Origin: Litchfieldia salsa
GTDB lineage: Bacteria > Bacillota > Bacilli > Bacillales > Bacillaceae_L
NCBI RefSeq assembly: GCF_900104555.1
Contig: NZ_FNJU01000006.1
Coordinates: forward strand, 193,863-243,082
Length of the DNA: 49,220 nucleotides
Direction of reading: 5' to 3'
Shown: positions 1-7,887 of the stretch, piece by piece
Layout: each line of letters opens with the position of its first letter
Position numbering within the stretch: position 1 is the first letter of the stretch
Notes under the pieces: model-generated
Databases searched by the model: none
Seen by the model: the letters and a program-made list of their open reading frames with translations, nothing else
Told to the model about the DNA's origin: nothing
Position numbers and translations under genes: made by a program

Positions 1-372
1 GATCCAACAGATCCGGTAGACCCAGTAGATCCAACAGACCCAGTAGACCCAGTGGATCCGACAGATCCGGTAGACCCAGTGGATCCAACAGATCCAGTAG
101 ACCCAGTAGATCCAACAGATCCTGTAGATCCAGTGGATCCAACAGATCCGGTAGACCCAGTGGATCCCACAGATCCGGTAGACCCAGTAGACCCAGTGGA
201 TCCAGTAGATCCAGTAGACCCAGCTGATCCAGTAGACCCAGCTGATCCAGTAGACCCAGTAGATCCAGTAGACCCAGTAGACCCAGTAGACCCAGTAGAC
301 CCAGTAGATCCAGTAGATCCAACAAATCCGGTTGATCCAACAAATCCGGTTGATCCAGTAGATCCAAAGAAT
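1..372 (+). repeat. Tandem 9/18-bp repeat encoding DPV/DPT units
   Basis: The DNA is an array of near-identical 9-bp units (GATCCAGTA, GACCCAGTA, GATCCAACA) within the surface-protein reading frame. Third-position differences are few, so slippage and recombination could change stalk length without breaking the frame, because the unit is a multiple of three. The array is cut by the left window edge. Confidence 0.9.
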
Positions 373-513
373 AAGAGGGATATTTCAGCTACACCTGTAA
401 GTGGCACTGGTACATTACCAAATACAGCATCACAGTGGATGAATTTGTTGTTTGTAAGTGCATTAATAGGCGCGGGTTCGTTGCTGACAATGTATAAATT
501 AAGAAAGAATTAA
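1..513 (+). CDS. Partial DP-repeat cell-wall-anchored surface protein (LPNTA sorting signal)
   Basis: This is the 3' end of a gene that begins upstream of the window; the frame is open from base 1, so an internal GTG at 52 is not a credible start. The first ~120 visible residues are a low-complexity run of DPV/DPT triplets. A short linker follows, then an LPNTA sorting motif, a hydrophobic segment ([14 protein letters not shown]) and a basic tail (KLRKN). This is the classic sortase substrate layout, and LPNTA is the variant used by class C/D sortases of bacilli. The repeat probably acts as a rigid stalk through the wall. The sortase gene 20 bp downstream on the same strand is its likely partner. 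The visible part cannot tell what the missing N-terminal domain does. Confidence 0.85.
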   Translation, partial: DPTDPVDPVDPTDPVDPVDPTDPVDPVDPTDPVDPVDPTDPVDPVDPTDPVDPVDPTDPVDPVDPVDPVDPVDPADPVDPADPVDPVDPVDPVDPVDPVDPVDPVDPTNPVDPTNPVDPVDPKNKRDISATPVSGTGTLPNTASQWMNLLFVSALIGAGSLLTMYKLRKN

Positions 514-533
514 TTCAAGGTGGGAGGAAGGAC

Positions 534-1160
534 ATGAGTAAACGTTTGATTCTATGGGGCGTTCGAATTGTGTTCAGCCTCTCTCTTTTTTTCGCGGTTT
601 ATGCAATAAGTCAGATGATGTTAGAAAAGAAGGAAGTAGATTTAGCTTTGAATAAGTGGGAGAATAGAGAATCTTTTGAATCTCCAGTGTCTAGTCTCCA
701 AATAGATCTCACTAATGCTGGTGCGTCAGAGACAAATAACAAAAATATAACATATCCTATAAAAGGTGATGTTTTCGGTAAACTCTCTATTCCTAAATTA
801 CACAGAGAACTCCCAATTATATATGGCACTGATAATGAAGAGCTTGCAAAGGGAGTTGGTCATTACATTGGAAGTGCATTTCCAGGAGAAAGGAATAACG
901 TAGTGCTAGCAGGTCATCGTGATACTGTATTTCGCGGGTTAGATTCAGTGAAAGTTGGTGACCGGGTTTTAATCGAAACAGATTCGGGAGAGTATACATA
1001 TGAGGTATTTGATCAATCGATCGTAAGTGAAGATGATTTATCAGTACTTTTATCTAATGAAGAAGCGATTCTTACATTAATAACTTGTTATCCTTTTAAT
1101 TATATAGGGCCAGCCCCTAAGAGATATATTTTGAAGGCTCAGCTAGTAAAGCAAGAATAG
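534..1160 (+). CDS. Class D sortase
   Basis: A 208-aa membrane-anchored transpeptidase that would cleave LPNTA substrates between Thr and Ala and attach them to the cell wall. There is an N-terminal membrane segment at about residues 5-26. The sortase catalytic set is visible: His128 in AGHRDT, Cys185 in TLITC and Arg197 in KRYIL. The TLxTC box, short length and IPKL..LPI start of the beta-barrel fit class D, the family common in spore formers. ATG start with GGTGGGAGG upstream. It follows the LPNTA protein by 20 bp and is probably co-transcribed as a dedicated sortase-substrate pair. Confidence 0.9.
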   Translation: MSKRLILWGVRIVFSLSLFFAVYAISQMMLEKKEVDLALNKWENRESFESPVSSLQIDLTNAGASETNNKNITYPIKGDVFGKLSIPKLHRELPIIYGTDNEELAKGVGHYIGSAFPGERNNVVLAGHRDTVFRGLDSVKVGDRVLIETDSGEYTYEVFDQSIVSEDDLSVLLSNEEAILTLITCYPFNYIGPAPKRYILKAQLVKQE

Positions 1161-1216
1161 TTTAAGTTAAAAAACTTATCTTATACTTGAGGCGAAAAGG
1201 AGGTTATCTTTTTTAA

Positions 1217-1247
1217 ACAAAAAGAAAAACACCCCCATAAAAAGGTG
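1217..1247 (-). terminator. Probable intrinsic terminator of the sinI-like gene
   Basis: Read on the minus strand, a short CACC...GGTG hairpin is followed by TTTTTCTTTTT. It lies about 40 bp past the sinI-like stop. The stem is only 4-5 bp, so confidence is moderate. Confidence 0.45.
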
Positions 1248-1283
1248 CAAATGTGTGAATTGTTTGTATGTATTGGGGTAATT

Positions 1284-1415
1284 CTATTTTTTAGCCTGTT
1301 CTGATAAAAAAGATTGAACGTCTTTAATGCTTAGTCCCATCTTCTTTGCCTCCAGTATAAGGACAACCCAGTCAATGTCTAGCCCATTCTCTACTCCAAC
1401 TGCAACATTGTTCAA
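1284..1415 (-). CDS. SinI-like antirepressor (43 aa) under c-di-GMP riboswitch
   Basis: A 43-aa protein if started at TTG 1415, eight bases after GGAGG; GTG 1418 is also possible. The longer open frame to 1541 runs through the riboswitch and is not the protein. The body, LDIDWVVLILEAKKMGLSI followed by KDVQSFL, has the SinI pattern: a Trp-containing helix, EAKxxGxS, then a second helix. In B. subtilis SinI this helical pair displaces a SinR monomer and relieves repression of biofilm genes. It aligns without gaps from residue 1 with the second SinI-like protein encoded at 40081-40236 (GLD at position 11-13 in both). Isolated on the minus strand between sortase and nadE. Assignment is by motif only. 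Confidence 0.72.
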   Translation of the reverse strand: MNNVAVGVENGLDIDWVVLILEAKKMGLSIKDVQSFLSEQAKK

Positions 1416-1431
1416 CACATATTCCTCCCAT

Positions 1432-1520
1432 TTCCAGGAAATCCAGCCATCATAGTTTTTCAACCTTAGACCTGTGACTTTGCGTCCTGTCCTTTCAAAC
1501 AGTTTGCCCTTCATATACTG
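1432..1520 (-). promoter_or_regulatory. c-di-GMP-I (GEMM-I) riboswitch, copy 1
   Basis: The minus strand shows, in order, GGGCAAAC, a hairpin with a GAAA loop (CTGTTTGAAAGGACAG), GGACGCAAAGTCACAGGTCTAA, a GTT-GAAA-AAC P3 hairpin and ATGATGGCTGGATTTCC. This is the element order of the GEMM-I aptamer known from Vc2, including the GCAAAG core and the tetraloop / receptor arms. It ends just before the GGGAGG ribosome binding site of the SinI-like gene; ATTTCC-T-GGAAAT overlaps the end and could be part of the expression platform. I see no clear terminator, so control may be translational. Edges are approximate. Confidence 0.85.
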
Positions 1521-1540
1521 GCTGTTCACTATATAAAACA

Positions 1541-1911
1541 TTTGTAAAAGTTAATAGCTATAATATAGTACAAATTTTCAGAAAAATTTGTAGAACGATG
1601 CAAAACATTCCGACAGAATTTCCTATCTCTTTTTGTAAATAATCACCCTGTATAAGTTTTTGAACAGTAAATGAATACCAATGTACTTAAATTATCATAA
1701 GTAATGTGTAAATTTTACAGGATTTTTGTAAAAATATGATGAAAAGATGAGGTAGAATATATTGAACACTTCAGGTTTCATCATGCCAATTTTTACATTC
1801 TTAGTACAATTTGTTAAAATAGACCATTACAAGTGAAGAATTTATTATGTTGCTTTATAATGGAAAAATAAACAAGCAGTTTTATATCGTTTTATTAGGA
1901 GTGAGTTTGCA
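1541..1911. other. Intergenic region between sinI-like gene and nadE
   Basis: About 370 bp without a gene. It must hold the minus-strand promoter for the riboswitch/sinI-like transcript and the plus-strand nadE promoter. AT-rich; several TATAAT-like hexamers occur but none has a convincing -35 at the right distance, so I do not assign promoters. Confidence 0.5.
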
Positions 1912-2739
1912 ATGAGTGGATTACAAAATGAAATTATTCGTGCCTTAATGGTAAAACCAACGATTGATCCAGCAGAGGAAATACGTCGTAGTATAAACTT
2001 CTTAAAAGAATATATGAAAAAGCATACATTCTTAGAAACCTTTGTGTTAGGACTTTCGCTTGGCCAGGACTCTACATTAACAGGAAGGCTGGCACAATTA
2101 GCTGTAAACGAATTGAATGAAGAAGCTGGCGAGAAGAAATACAGATTTATAGGTGTTCGTTTACCTTATGGAAAACAAAAGGACGAGCATGATGCTGAAG
2201 CTGTGATTTCTTTTATTGAACCAGATGAGGTTCTAACGGTGAATGTCAAACAATCAGTGGACGCTAGCATTCAGTCATTAAAAGAAGCTGGGATTGAATT
2301 AACAGACTTCTTAAAAGGAAATGAGAAGGCAAGAGAACGAATGAAGGTGCAATTTAGTATTGCTGGTGCTACCAAAGGAGTTGTCCTTGGTACAGATCAC
2401 TCTGCAGAGGCAGTAACTGGGTTCTTTACGAAATATGGTGACGGTGCAGCTGATTTAGTTCCTATTTTCCGATTAAATAAACGACAAGGAAAAATGCTGC
2501 TGAAGGAATTAGGTTCTCCAGAACAGCTTTACATGAAGGCGCCGACAGCTGACCTCGAGGATGATCGTCCAGGATTGCCTGATGAAGTTGCTCTTGGAAT
2601 TACATATGATGAAATTGATGATTATCTAGAAGGAAAACAAATTAAATCAGAGAGTCAGAAGAAACTCGAAGAGACATACTTAAAAACTGAACATAAGCGT
2701 CAAGGTCCGATAACGGTTTTTGATGATTGGTGGAAATAA
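1912..2739 (+). CDS. nadE: NH3-dependent NAD+ synthetase
   Basis: A 275-aa cytoplasmic enzyme making NAD+ from deamido-NAD+, ATP and ammonia, the last step of NAD biosynthesis. Length and landmarks match the B. subtilis enzyme: the ATP-pyrophosphatase loop at residues 49-54, [38 protein letters not shown] and the C-terminal FDDWWK. ATG start after TAGGAGTGA. The P-loop reads SLGQDS where the family usually has SGGQDS, so Leu50 replaces a conserved Gly (see findings). It stands alone with its own terminator. Confidence 0.95.
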   Translation: MSGLQNEIIRALMVKPTIDPAEEIRRSINFLKEYMKKHTFLETFVLGLSLGQDSTLTGRLAQLAVNELNEEAGEKKYRFIGVRLPYGKQKDEHDAEAVISFIEPDEVLTVNVKQSVDASIQSLKEAGIELTDFLKGNEKARERMKVQFSIAGATKGVVLGTDHSAEAVTGFFTKYGDGAADLVPIFRLNKRQGKMLLKELGSPEQLYMKAPTADLEDDRPGLPDEVALGITYDEIDDYLEGKQIKSESQKKLEETYLKTEHKRQGPITVFDDWWK

Positions 2740-2747
2740 GAAGGAAT

Positions 2748-2777
2748 GAGTAGTCGTAAAGGACTGCTCTTTTTTTG
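2748..2777 (+). terminator. nadE intrinsic terminator
   Basis: GAGTAGTC, a short loop, GGACTGCTC, then TTTTTTT. Eight-pair stem with one G-U pair, 9 bp after the nadE stop. Confidence 0.85.
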
Positions 2778-2810
2778 GTTCTAAATAAAGAGCGATATTC
2801 GTTATAACAG

Positions 2811-2876
2811 TTGAAAAATTCAAAAAATAAGGGTATTATTATAAAAACATGTTATAAATTGTTCTTTTTATAGAAA
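2811..2876 (+). promoter_or_regulatory. Promoter of slrR-like gene with SinR-type operator
   Basis: TTGAAA (2811-2816), 17-bp spacer, TATTAT (2834-2839) is a good sigma-A promoter. At 2861-2876 lies GTTCTTTTTATAGAAA, which matches the perfect inverted repeat GTTCTTTTTATAGAAC at 3482 and at 40286 in 15 of 16 bases. Its left half is the SinR box GTTCTYT. It would sit about +15 to +30, where a bound repressor would block the promoter. Only the right half-site departs from the consensus. Confidence 0.6.
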
Positions 2877-3010
2877 AATTGACTAAATGTGAAGTTGTAT
2901 AACCTTAGTTCTAATGACAGTTGGATTTGAATATATCTTTATCTATGTCGAAGAGTTGGTAAATAACCGAGCATTAGGAAGGAACGGAGGTTATATGGAG
3001 GTGATGACAG

Positions 3011-3349
3011 TTGACTAAACAGCTAGGTGAGAGAATAAAGGAGTTAAGAATTGATCATGGCATGACATTAAAGGAATTAGGACATGCGATTAACTTCAAT
3101 TATAGTAACCTTTCAAAAATTGAAAGAGGACATAGAAAACCAACGATTGAATTTCTTGAATGTTTATCTTTCTTCTTTAATATACATATTTCATACTTCT
3201 TTGACGAAGGTATAGGCAAAAGAAACCTTTGTAAAGAAGAACATGAGTGGATCTCTTTATCGAATGAAATGAAGCATCAAAATATTACAATTGAAGAAGT
3301 TCGTGAACTGGTTAATGTGTTAAATAACAGTAGAAAAATTAGTTACTGA
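3011..3349 (+). CDS. SinR/SlrR-like HTH transcriptional regulator
   Basis: A 112-aa protein with an N-terminal XRE-type helix-turn-helix (about residues 6-60, LGERIKELR...MTLKELG...YSNLSKIERG..KPT) and a C-terminal helical pair (about 78-105, EHEWISLSNEMKHQNITIEEVRELV) of the Sin type that SinR and SlrR use to dimerise or bind SinI. TTG start at 3011 behind GGAGGTGAT; no in-frame ATG is better placed. It precedes the eps operon, as slrR neighbours eps in B. subtilis, and has a SinR-type operator upstream. It is shorter than SlrR (about 152 aa) and its HTH differs from SinR, so SlrR-like describes position and domains, not proven orthology. Confidence 0.75.
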   Translation: MTKQLGERIKELRIDHGMTLKELGHAINFNYSNLSKIERGHRKPTIEFLECLSFFFNIHISYFFDEGIGKRNLCKEEHEWISLSNEMKHQNITIEEVRELVNVLNNSRKISY

Positions 3350-3375
3350 ATTTTCTATCATATTTTAATATTTTG

Positions 3376-3404
3376 TTGACACGTTCTCTAAAAAGAACTA
3401 ATAT
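3376..3404 (+). promoter_or_regulatory. eps operon promoter with SinR operator filling the spacer
   Basis: TTGACA (3376-3381), exactly 17 bp, TAATAT (3399-3404). The spacer at 3383-3398 is GTTCTCTAAAAAGAAC, an inverted repeat with perfect GTTCT/AGAAC arms and the SinR box GTTCTCT. A repressor bound here would lie between -35 and -10 and exclude RNA polymerase. Confidence 0.85.
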
Positions 3405-3461
3405 GATGATAGATTAATTTTCCATATTGAACAATCGATTTAGTCAAAACCGCCCATCAGG

Positions 3462-3497
3462 GTTCTATTTTTGGTTAAGGTGTTCTTTTTATAGAAC
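3462..3497 (+). promoter_or_regulatory. Additional SinR-type sites in the eps leader
   Basis: A perfect 16-bp inverted repeat GTTCTTTTTATAGAAC lies at 3482-3497, with a half-site GTTCTAT at 3462-3468. Both are downstream of the eps promoter and upstream of the first gene. Several spaced sites fit cooperative SinR binding as at B. subtilis eps. Confidence 0.7.
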
Positions 3498-3530
3498 AAC
3501 GAGGAGATTTAGTCGAATACTCGTAAAGCG

Positions 3531-4226
3531 GTGAAAAAAGTGGAAAAAGAAATTAATTTAAAGAAAATAGTAAGTGTTATTAAACACAGAATTTGGATGA
3601 TCATTGTATTATCGTTTTTAGCGGCACTGGCAGGCGGCATTTATAATCAGTATACTTATGTTCCAATCTATGAAGCATCAACGCGAACATTAGTTAAGGC
3701 AGATGATAACTTATTTGCTCAATTAACAGCATTAATAAAGGAACCGAACATATTAGAAAAAGTAGTCAGTGAATTAGACCTTCCGGGTTCAGCAGCTAGT
3801 CTTGGAAGTAAAATTACGATTAATCAAAGTTCTCAAGTATTAGTTATAAGTGTAGTTGACATTGATCCAGCGAGAGCAGCAAATATTGCGAACACAGTTA
3901 CTGAAGTATTTATTAAAGATGCAGCCGTTCATTATGATTTCACTGATTTTGAAATTTTTACATCTGCAGAAGAAAACCCATGGCCTATCAATCCTAAAAG
4001 CAATAAATTATTAATAGTTGGTTTTATTTTAGGTGCAGGAATAGGAATTGGATTAATTTTTCTATTAGATTCTTTAGACGATACAACAAGGAATTCTCGT
4101 GATACGGAAGAAATTTTAGGAATCCCAGTTTTAGGAAAAATATCAAAAATGACAAAAAAGAATACGAATATGAAAATGAAAAAACAAAAAAGCTTAAGTA
4201 TAAGAGGTGAGTCGATTGGATCTTAA
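3531..4226 (+). CDS. epsA: Wzz-type polysaccharide co-polymerase / tyrosine kinase modulator
   Basis: A 231-aa inner-membrane protein of the YveK/CapA family, which sets polysaccharide chain length and activates the partner tyrosine kinase. Two membrane segments flank an extracellular loop: about residues 21-38 and 160-180, the second preceded by the proline-rich NPWPINPKSNK box typical of Wzz proteins. The cytoplasmic tail (DTEEILGIPVLGKI) is the kinase-contact region. GTG start at 3531 has a weak ribosome binding site; GTG 3540 is an alternative. First gene of the eps operon; overlaps or abuts the kinase gene. Confidence 0.85.
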   Translation: MKKVEKEINLKKIVSVIKHRIWMIIVLSFLAALAGGIYNQYTYVPIYEASTRTLVKADDNLFAQLTALIKEPNILEKVVSELDLPGSAASLGSKITINQSSQVLVISVVDIDPARAANIANTVTEVFIKDAAVHYDFTDFEIFTSAEENPWPINPKSNKLLIVGFILGAGIGIGLIFLLDSLDDTTRNSRDTEEILGIPVLGKISKMTKKNTNMKMKKQKSLSIRGESIGS

Positions 4227-4893
4227 GGGACTTAAAAAGAAACTATTTAAACGAAAAGATATTGTCATCGACAATCCATTAGTAACGTTTAATCAACCAG
4301 CTTCAAAAATTTCTGAACAATATCGTACGATTAGAACGAATTTGAAATTCTCATCGTTTGATCAATATCATAAAACATTACTTATAACATCACCAGTAGG
4401 TGGAGAAGGAAAATCGATTACGATTGCTAATTTAGGGATTTCAATGACACAGCAAGGACAAAGAGTCCTGATCGTGGATGCTAACCTCAGAAATCCTAAT
4501 CTCCACCATATATTTAAAATGGATAACTCGTTAGGCTTGTCTTCCATTCTTACTGGTAGATCAGTATTAGAGGGTACTGTTTCACAAACAGATATTAGTA
4601 AATTAGAAGTGTTAACAAGTGGGCCTATTCCACATAATCCTACAGAGTTACTAGGATCCCATTCAATGAGGAAACTTATAAACAAAATGATAGAGAACTA
4701 TGATGTGATCCTGTTTGATTCAGCGCCTGTCCTAGAAGTGGCTGATACGACCGTTATTGCGAACCAATGTGAAGCAGTGGTATTAGTTTTAGATTACGGA
4801 CACACAGAAAATCAAGATGCGATTGAAGCGAAAAGAGTTTTAGAATTTGCCAATGCAAAGGTTGTAGGTGCAGTTATTAATAAGGCAGGCTAA
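4216..4893 (+). CDS. epsB: Bacterial tyrosine kinase (EpsB/YwqD family)
   Basis: A 225-aa cytoplasmic BY-kinase that would work with the co-polymerase to control polysaccharide assembly. Walker A SPVGGEGKS lies at about residues 60-68, Walker A' is VDANLRNP near 87 (family usually VDADLR, so Asp to Asn here) and Walker B is VILFDSAPV. I chose TTG 4216 because AGAGGTGA ends five bases before it; an in-frame GTG at 4207 lies inside that ribosome binding site. The protein ends in INKAG, and no tyrosine-rich C-terminal cluster is visible, although many BY-kinases autophosphorylate there. Confidence 0.85.
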   Translation: MDLKGLKKKLFKRKDIVIDNPLVTFNQPASKISEQYRTIRTNLKFSSFDQYHKTLLITSPVGGEGKSITIANLGISMTQQGQRVLIVDANLRNPNLHHIFKMDNSLGLSSILTGRSVLEGTVSQTDISKLEVLTSGPIPHNPTELLGSHSMRKLINKMIENYDVILFDSAPVLEVADTTVIANQCEAVVLVLDYGHTENQDAIEAKRVLEFANAKVVGAVINKAG

Positions 4894-4924
4894 ATCACGG
4901 ATTTTTGTTCGTTATTAGGAACGC

Positions 4925-5060
4925 GTTGACTATATTTTGGTGATGCCTCCTCTCCTTTATCAGCGGAGGCACTCGGTCATGCTGTGGGTTGAAAGACCTT
5001 AGACGCGATTTGTCGTCAAGAGTGTGGTGTGAGGGTGGGTTAGATGCCCATTTATACTTA
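4925..5060 (+). ncRNA. EAR-like processive antitermination RNA
   Basis: The 260-bp gap between the kinase and dehydratase genes carries no gene but is highly structured, exactly where the eps-associated RNA (EAR) lies in B. subtilis. Visible pieces are a GCCTCC/GGAGGC hairpin (4945-4950 with 4965-4970), ACTCGGTCATGCTG, a GGGTT-GAAAG-ACCT hairpin, GCGATTTGTCGTCAAGAG, and TGGG..CCCA near 5035-5050. EAR lets polymerase read through terminators in the long eps operon, which would suit this 24-kb unit. The call rests on position and my memory of the motif; edges are approximate. Confidence 0.75.
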
Positions 5061-5114
5061 TTAAAGATTTTATCAATACGCTTTTACTAAAGAACGTATT
5101 GATAAGTCCTTTAA
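5061..5114 (+). other. Long hairpin between EAR-like element and epsC
   Basis: TTATCAATACG (5070-5080) pairs perfectly with CGTATTGATAA (5095-5105). After a 3x3 internal loop the stem continues with TTAAAG/CTTTAA (5061-5066 with 5109-5114). That makes 17 base pairs. There is no T-run, so it is not an ordinary terminator; RNA processing or protection of the downstream message is possible. Confidence 0.6.
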
Positions 5115-5154
5115 TAATATCCACAAGCAATATATACCTGAGAGGAGTGAATAT

Positions 5155-6984
5155 ATGACATACCGACAGAGAGTTTCTTTTTTAATTTTTATCGATTCCT
5201 TTATTATTTTAACAGCCATCCTAATTAGTCGCTTTTTAGTCGAAGGGGACATATATGTTATTACAATACCAGTTGTTGTTAGTGCGATTACCCTATTTTT
5301 AAGTCATCATTTCTTTTCATTCTTTTATAAGCTCTATAAGAAAGCTTGGGAATACGCAAGCATAGGTGAATTATTTATTATTTTTAAAGCTATTACATTC
5401 TCAGCTATTACAACCGCACTTGTTCAACAGCTTTTCTTAGGTGACATGATGGTAAGATTGCTTGTTGTTACGTGGATGATTCATATACTGCTTATTAGTG
5501 GGTCTCGGTTAGTATGGAGAATATATAGAGATGCATTTATTAAGAACCAGGATCATAAAAAAAGAACACTTATAATCGGAGCGGGATCTGCGGGGACGAT
5601 GGTTGCTAGACAACTGTTGAATAATCATGATTCAGAACTTCGACCTGTTGCTTTTATTGATGATAATGTCAGAAAACAAAAGTTGGATATCTTAGGAGTT
5701 CCAGTGGTTGGAGCGGTTCAAGATCTAGAAGGCACGGTAAGCAAATATAAGATTGCCAATATTATTATCGCAATCCCCTCATTAAGTAAGAGAGAACTGA
5801 ATCGAATTTTTCAAGAATGTGCAAAAACGACAGCTAAAACGAAAATTCTTCCTATGCTTGAAGATTTAGTCACCGGGAAGGTTTCAGTTAATCAGTTCCG
5901 AGATGTACAGGTAGAGGATCTTCTTGGTCGTGAACCGATTGAGTTGGATATTACTAGTATTTCAGAATATGTGACAAACAAAGTTGTGTTAGTGACAGGT
6001 GCTGGCGGTTCTATTGGTTCAGAGATTTGTAGGCAAATATCAAACTTCAAACCAAAGACGTTAGTATTACTCGGACATGGAGAAAATAGTATTTATTCGA
6101 TTGAAATGGAACTTAAGGAAACTTTCAAGAGTACACCGATTGAATTCATAACCGAAATTGCAGATCTTCAGGATGCAAAGAAGATGATGAGTGTTATGAG
6201 TACCTATCTTCCTGATGTTGTTTATCATGCTGCAGCACATAAACACGTACCTTTAATGGAGCGAAATCCAGAAGAAGCAGTTAAAAACAATATTATTGGA
6301 ACTGTCAATGTGGCGAAGGCTGCAAGTTGGAATGGTGTAGGTACATTTGTCATGATTTCTACAGATAAAGCGGTAAATCCGACAAGTGTAATGGGAGCGA
6401 CTAAACGACTTTCCGAAATGATGATTCAGCATCTTGATAAAATAAGTAAAACAAAATTTGTAGCAGTTCGCTTTGGAAATGTATTAGGAAGTCGTGGTAG
6501 TGTAATCCCTCTATTTAAAAAACAAATTCAAAAAGGCGGACCAGTTACAGTTACCCACCCAGATATGGTTCGTTATTTTATGACAATACCAGAAGCATCA
6601 AAACTGGTCATCCAAGCAGGTGCACTTGCAAGGGGCGGTGAAATTTTCGTATTAGATATGGGGGATCCAGTGAAAATTGTTGATCTTGCCCGTAATTTAA
6701 TTAAGCTATCAGGGAATTCCATTGATGAAATCGGGATTGAATACACTGGGGTGAGACCTGGTGAGAAATTGTTTGAAGAACTACTAAATCATGATGAGGT
6801 CCATGGCAAACAAGTATATCCTAAGATTTACATAGGAAAAACATCGGATTTATATATTGAGGAGATTGAGGAAATCATCGCATCCTTTGGGACCTATGAT
6901 AAGACAAAGCTTAGAGATCGATTACTTGAACTTGCTAATAAGAAAGTAAGAGTGCAAGAGAAACTTGTGTCGATTTCTGGATAA
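5155..6984 (+). CDS. epsC: Membrane UDP-N-acetylglucosamine 4,6-dehydratase (EpsC/CapD-like)
   Basis: A 609-aa polytopic enzyme starting the pathway to 2,4-diacetamido-2,4,6-trideoxy sugars. Four N-terminal membrane helices (to about residue 120) are followed by a Rossmann fold ([10 protein letters not shown] at 141-150) and a second, catalytic SDR domain (TGAGGSIG at 281-288; [16 protein letters not shown] at 402-417). The Met-x3-Lys in place of Tyr-x3-Lys is typical of long WbpM/CapD-type dehydratases. ATG after GAGAGGAGTGA. Its product would feed the aminotransferase, acetyltransferase and sugar-phosphate transferase encoded at 13511-15932. Confidence 0.92.
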   Translation: MTYRQRVSFLIFIDSFIILTAILISRFLVEGDIYVITIPVVVSAITLFLSHHFFSFFYKLYKKAWEYASIGELFIIFKAITFSAITTALVQQLFLGDMMVRLLVVTWMIHILLISGSRLVWRIYRDAFIKNQDHKKRTLIIGAGSAGTMVARQLLNNHDSELRPVAFIDDNVRKQKLDILGVPVVGAVQDLEGTVSKYKIANIIIAIPSLSKRELNRIFQECAKTTAKTKILPMLEDLVTGKVSVNQFRDVQVEDLLGREPIELDITSISEYVTNKVVLVTGAGGSIGSEICRQISNFKPKTLVLLGHGENSIYSIEMELKETFKSTPIEFITEIADLQDAKKMMSVMSTYLPDVVYHAAAHKHVPLMERNPEEAVKNNIIGTVNVAKAASWNGVGTFVMISTDKAVNPTSVMGATKRLSEMMIQHLDKISKTKFVAVRFGNVLGSRGSVIPLFKKQIQKGGPVTVTHPDMVRYFMTIPEASKLVIQAGALARGGEIFVLDMGDPVKIVDLARNLIKLSGNSIDEIGIEYTGVRPGEKLFEELLNHDEVHGKQVYPKIYIGKTSDLYIEEIEEIIASFGTYDKTKLRDRLLELANKKVRVQEKLVSISG

Positions 6985-6998
6985 GAGGAGTGAGATTT

Positions 6999-7877
6999 GT
7001 GAAGGTGAAAAAAGCAATTATCCCTGCTGCTGGACTTGGAACACGGTTCCTTCCAGCTACTAAAGCAATGCCAAAAGAAATGCTTCCAATTGTAGATAAG
7101 CCAACCATTCAATATATTGTTGAAGAAGCCATTGAATCAGGTATCGAAGATATCATTATTGTGACTGGAAAAGGGAAGCGAGCTATCGAAGATCACTTTG
7201 ATCACTCGTTCGAGCTTGAGCAAAACCTATTTGAAAAAGGAAAGTTTGAATTACTAGATGAGGTACAGAAATCTTCAAAACTGGTTGATATTCATTACAT
7301 TCGTCAAAAAGAACCAAAAGGATTAGGGCATGCCATTTGGTGTGCAAGAAAGTTCATTGGGAATGAGCCGTTTGCCGTTTTACTAGGAGACGACATTGTT
7401 CAAGCAGAGAAACCATGCTTACAGCAATTGATAGAGCAATATAATCGCTATAATGCGAGTGTTCTAGGTGTTCAAACAGTACCAGAAGATGAGGTATCCA
7501 GATATGGAATCGTTGATGGAAGTCAAATTGCAGACCGATTTCTTACCGTTAATAGTTTAGTAGAGAAACCTAAGCAAGAAGAGGCTCCTTCAAACTTAGC
7601 GATCATGGGCCGTTACATTTTAAGTCCTAGAATTTTTGATATCTTAAGTAAACAAGAACCTGGTTCAGGTGGAGAAATTCAATTGACAGATGCAATTGCA
7701 GCGCTAAACCAACATGAAGCAGTTTATGCTTATGATTTTGAAGGGACTCGACATGATGTGGGAGAGAAATTTGGATTCATTAAAACAACTGTAGAATTTG
7801 CGCTTCAACGTGAGGATTTAAAATATCAATTGTTAGACTATCTTTCGTCAGTTGTTGACAAAGAATTAACGAAATGA
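6999..7877 (+). CDS. galU: UTP-glucose-1-phosphate uridylyltransferase
   Basis: A 292-aa cytoplasmic enzyme making UDP-glucose from UTP and glucose 1-phosphate. The nucleotide-binding start [20 protein letters not shown] and the later [12 protein letters not shown] and [12 protein letters not shown] boxes are diagnostic. I chose GTG 6999, eight bases after GAGGAG; the earlier GTG 6990 overlaps that site. It is 14 bp from the dehydratase gene. Having this gene within the operon couples precursor supply to polysaccharide expression; B. subtilis eps has no galU-type gene in this position. Confidence 0.93.
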   Translation: MKVKKAIIPAAGLGTRFLPATKAMPKEMLPIVDKPTIQYIVEEAIESGIEDIIIVTGKGKRAIEDHFDHSFELEQNLFEKGKFELLDEVQKSSKLVDIHYIRQKEPKGLGHAIWCARKFIGNEPFAVLLGDDIVQAEKPCLQQLIEQYNRYNASVLGVQTVPEDEVSRYGIVDGSQIADRFLTVNSLVEKPKQEEAPSNLAIMGRYILSPRIFDILSKQEPGSGGEIQLTDAIAALNQHEAVYAYDFEGTRHDVGEKFGFIKTTVEFALQREDLKYQLLDYLSSVVDKELTK

Positions 7878-7887
7878 GCTAACTTAT

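Noticed and set aside
1-372. Regular repeats, possible CRISPR array
   Set aside because: The repeats are in frame, directly abutting with no spacers, and encode DPV/DPT; this is a coding tandem repeat.
1419-1541. N-terminal extension of the SinI-like protein to ATG 1541
   Set aside because: These codons are the c-di-GMP aptamer; the extension does not resemble SinI and the ribosome binding site lies after it.
4907-4922. GTTCGTTATTAGGAAC as another SinR operator
   Set aside because: The arms only partly match the GTTCTYT box (GTTCG), and it lies within the operon at the edge of the structured EAR-like RNA, so it is more likely part of that RNA.
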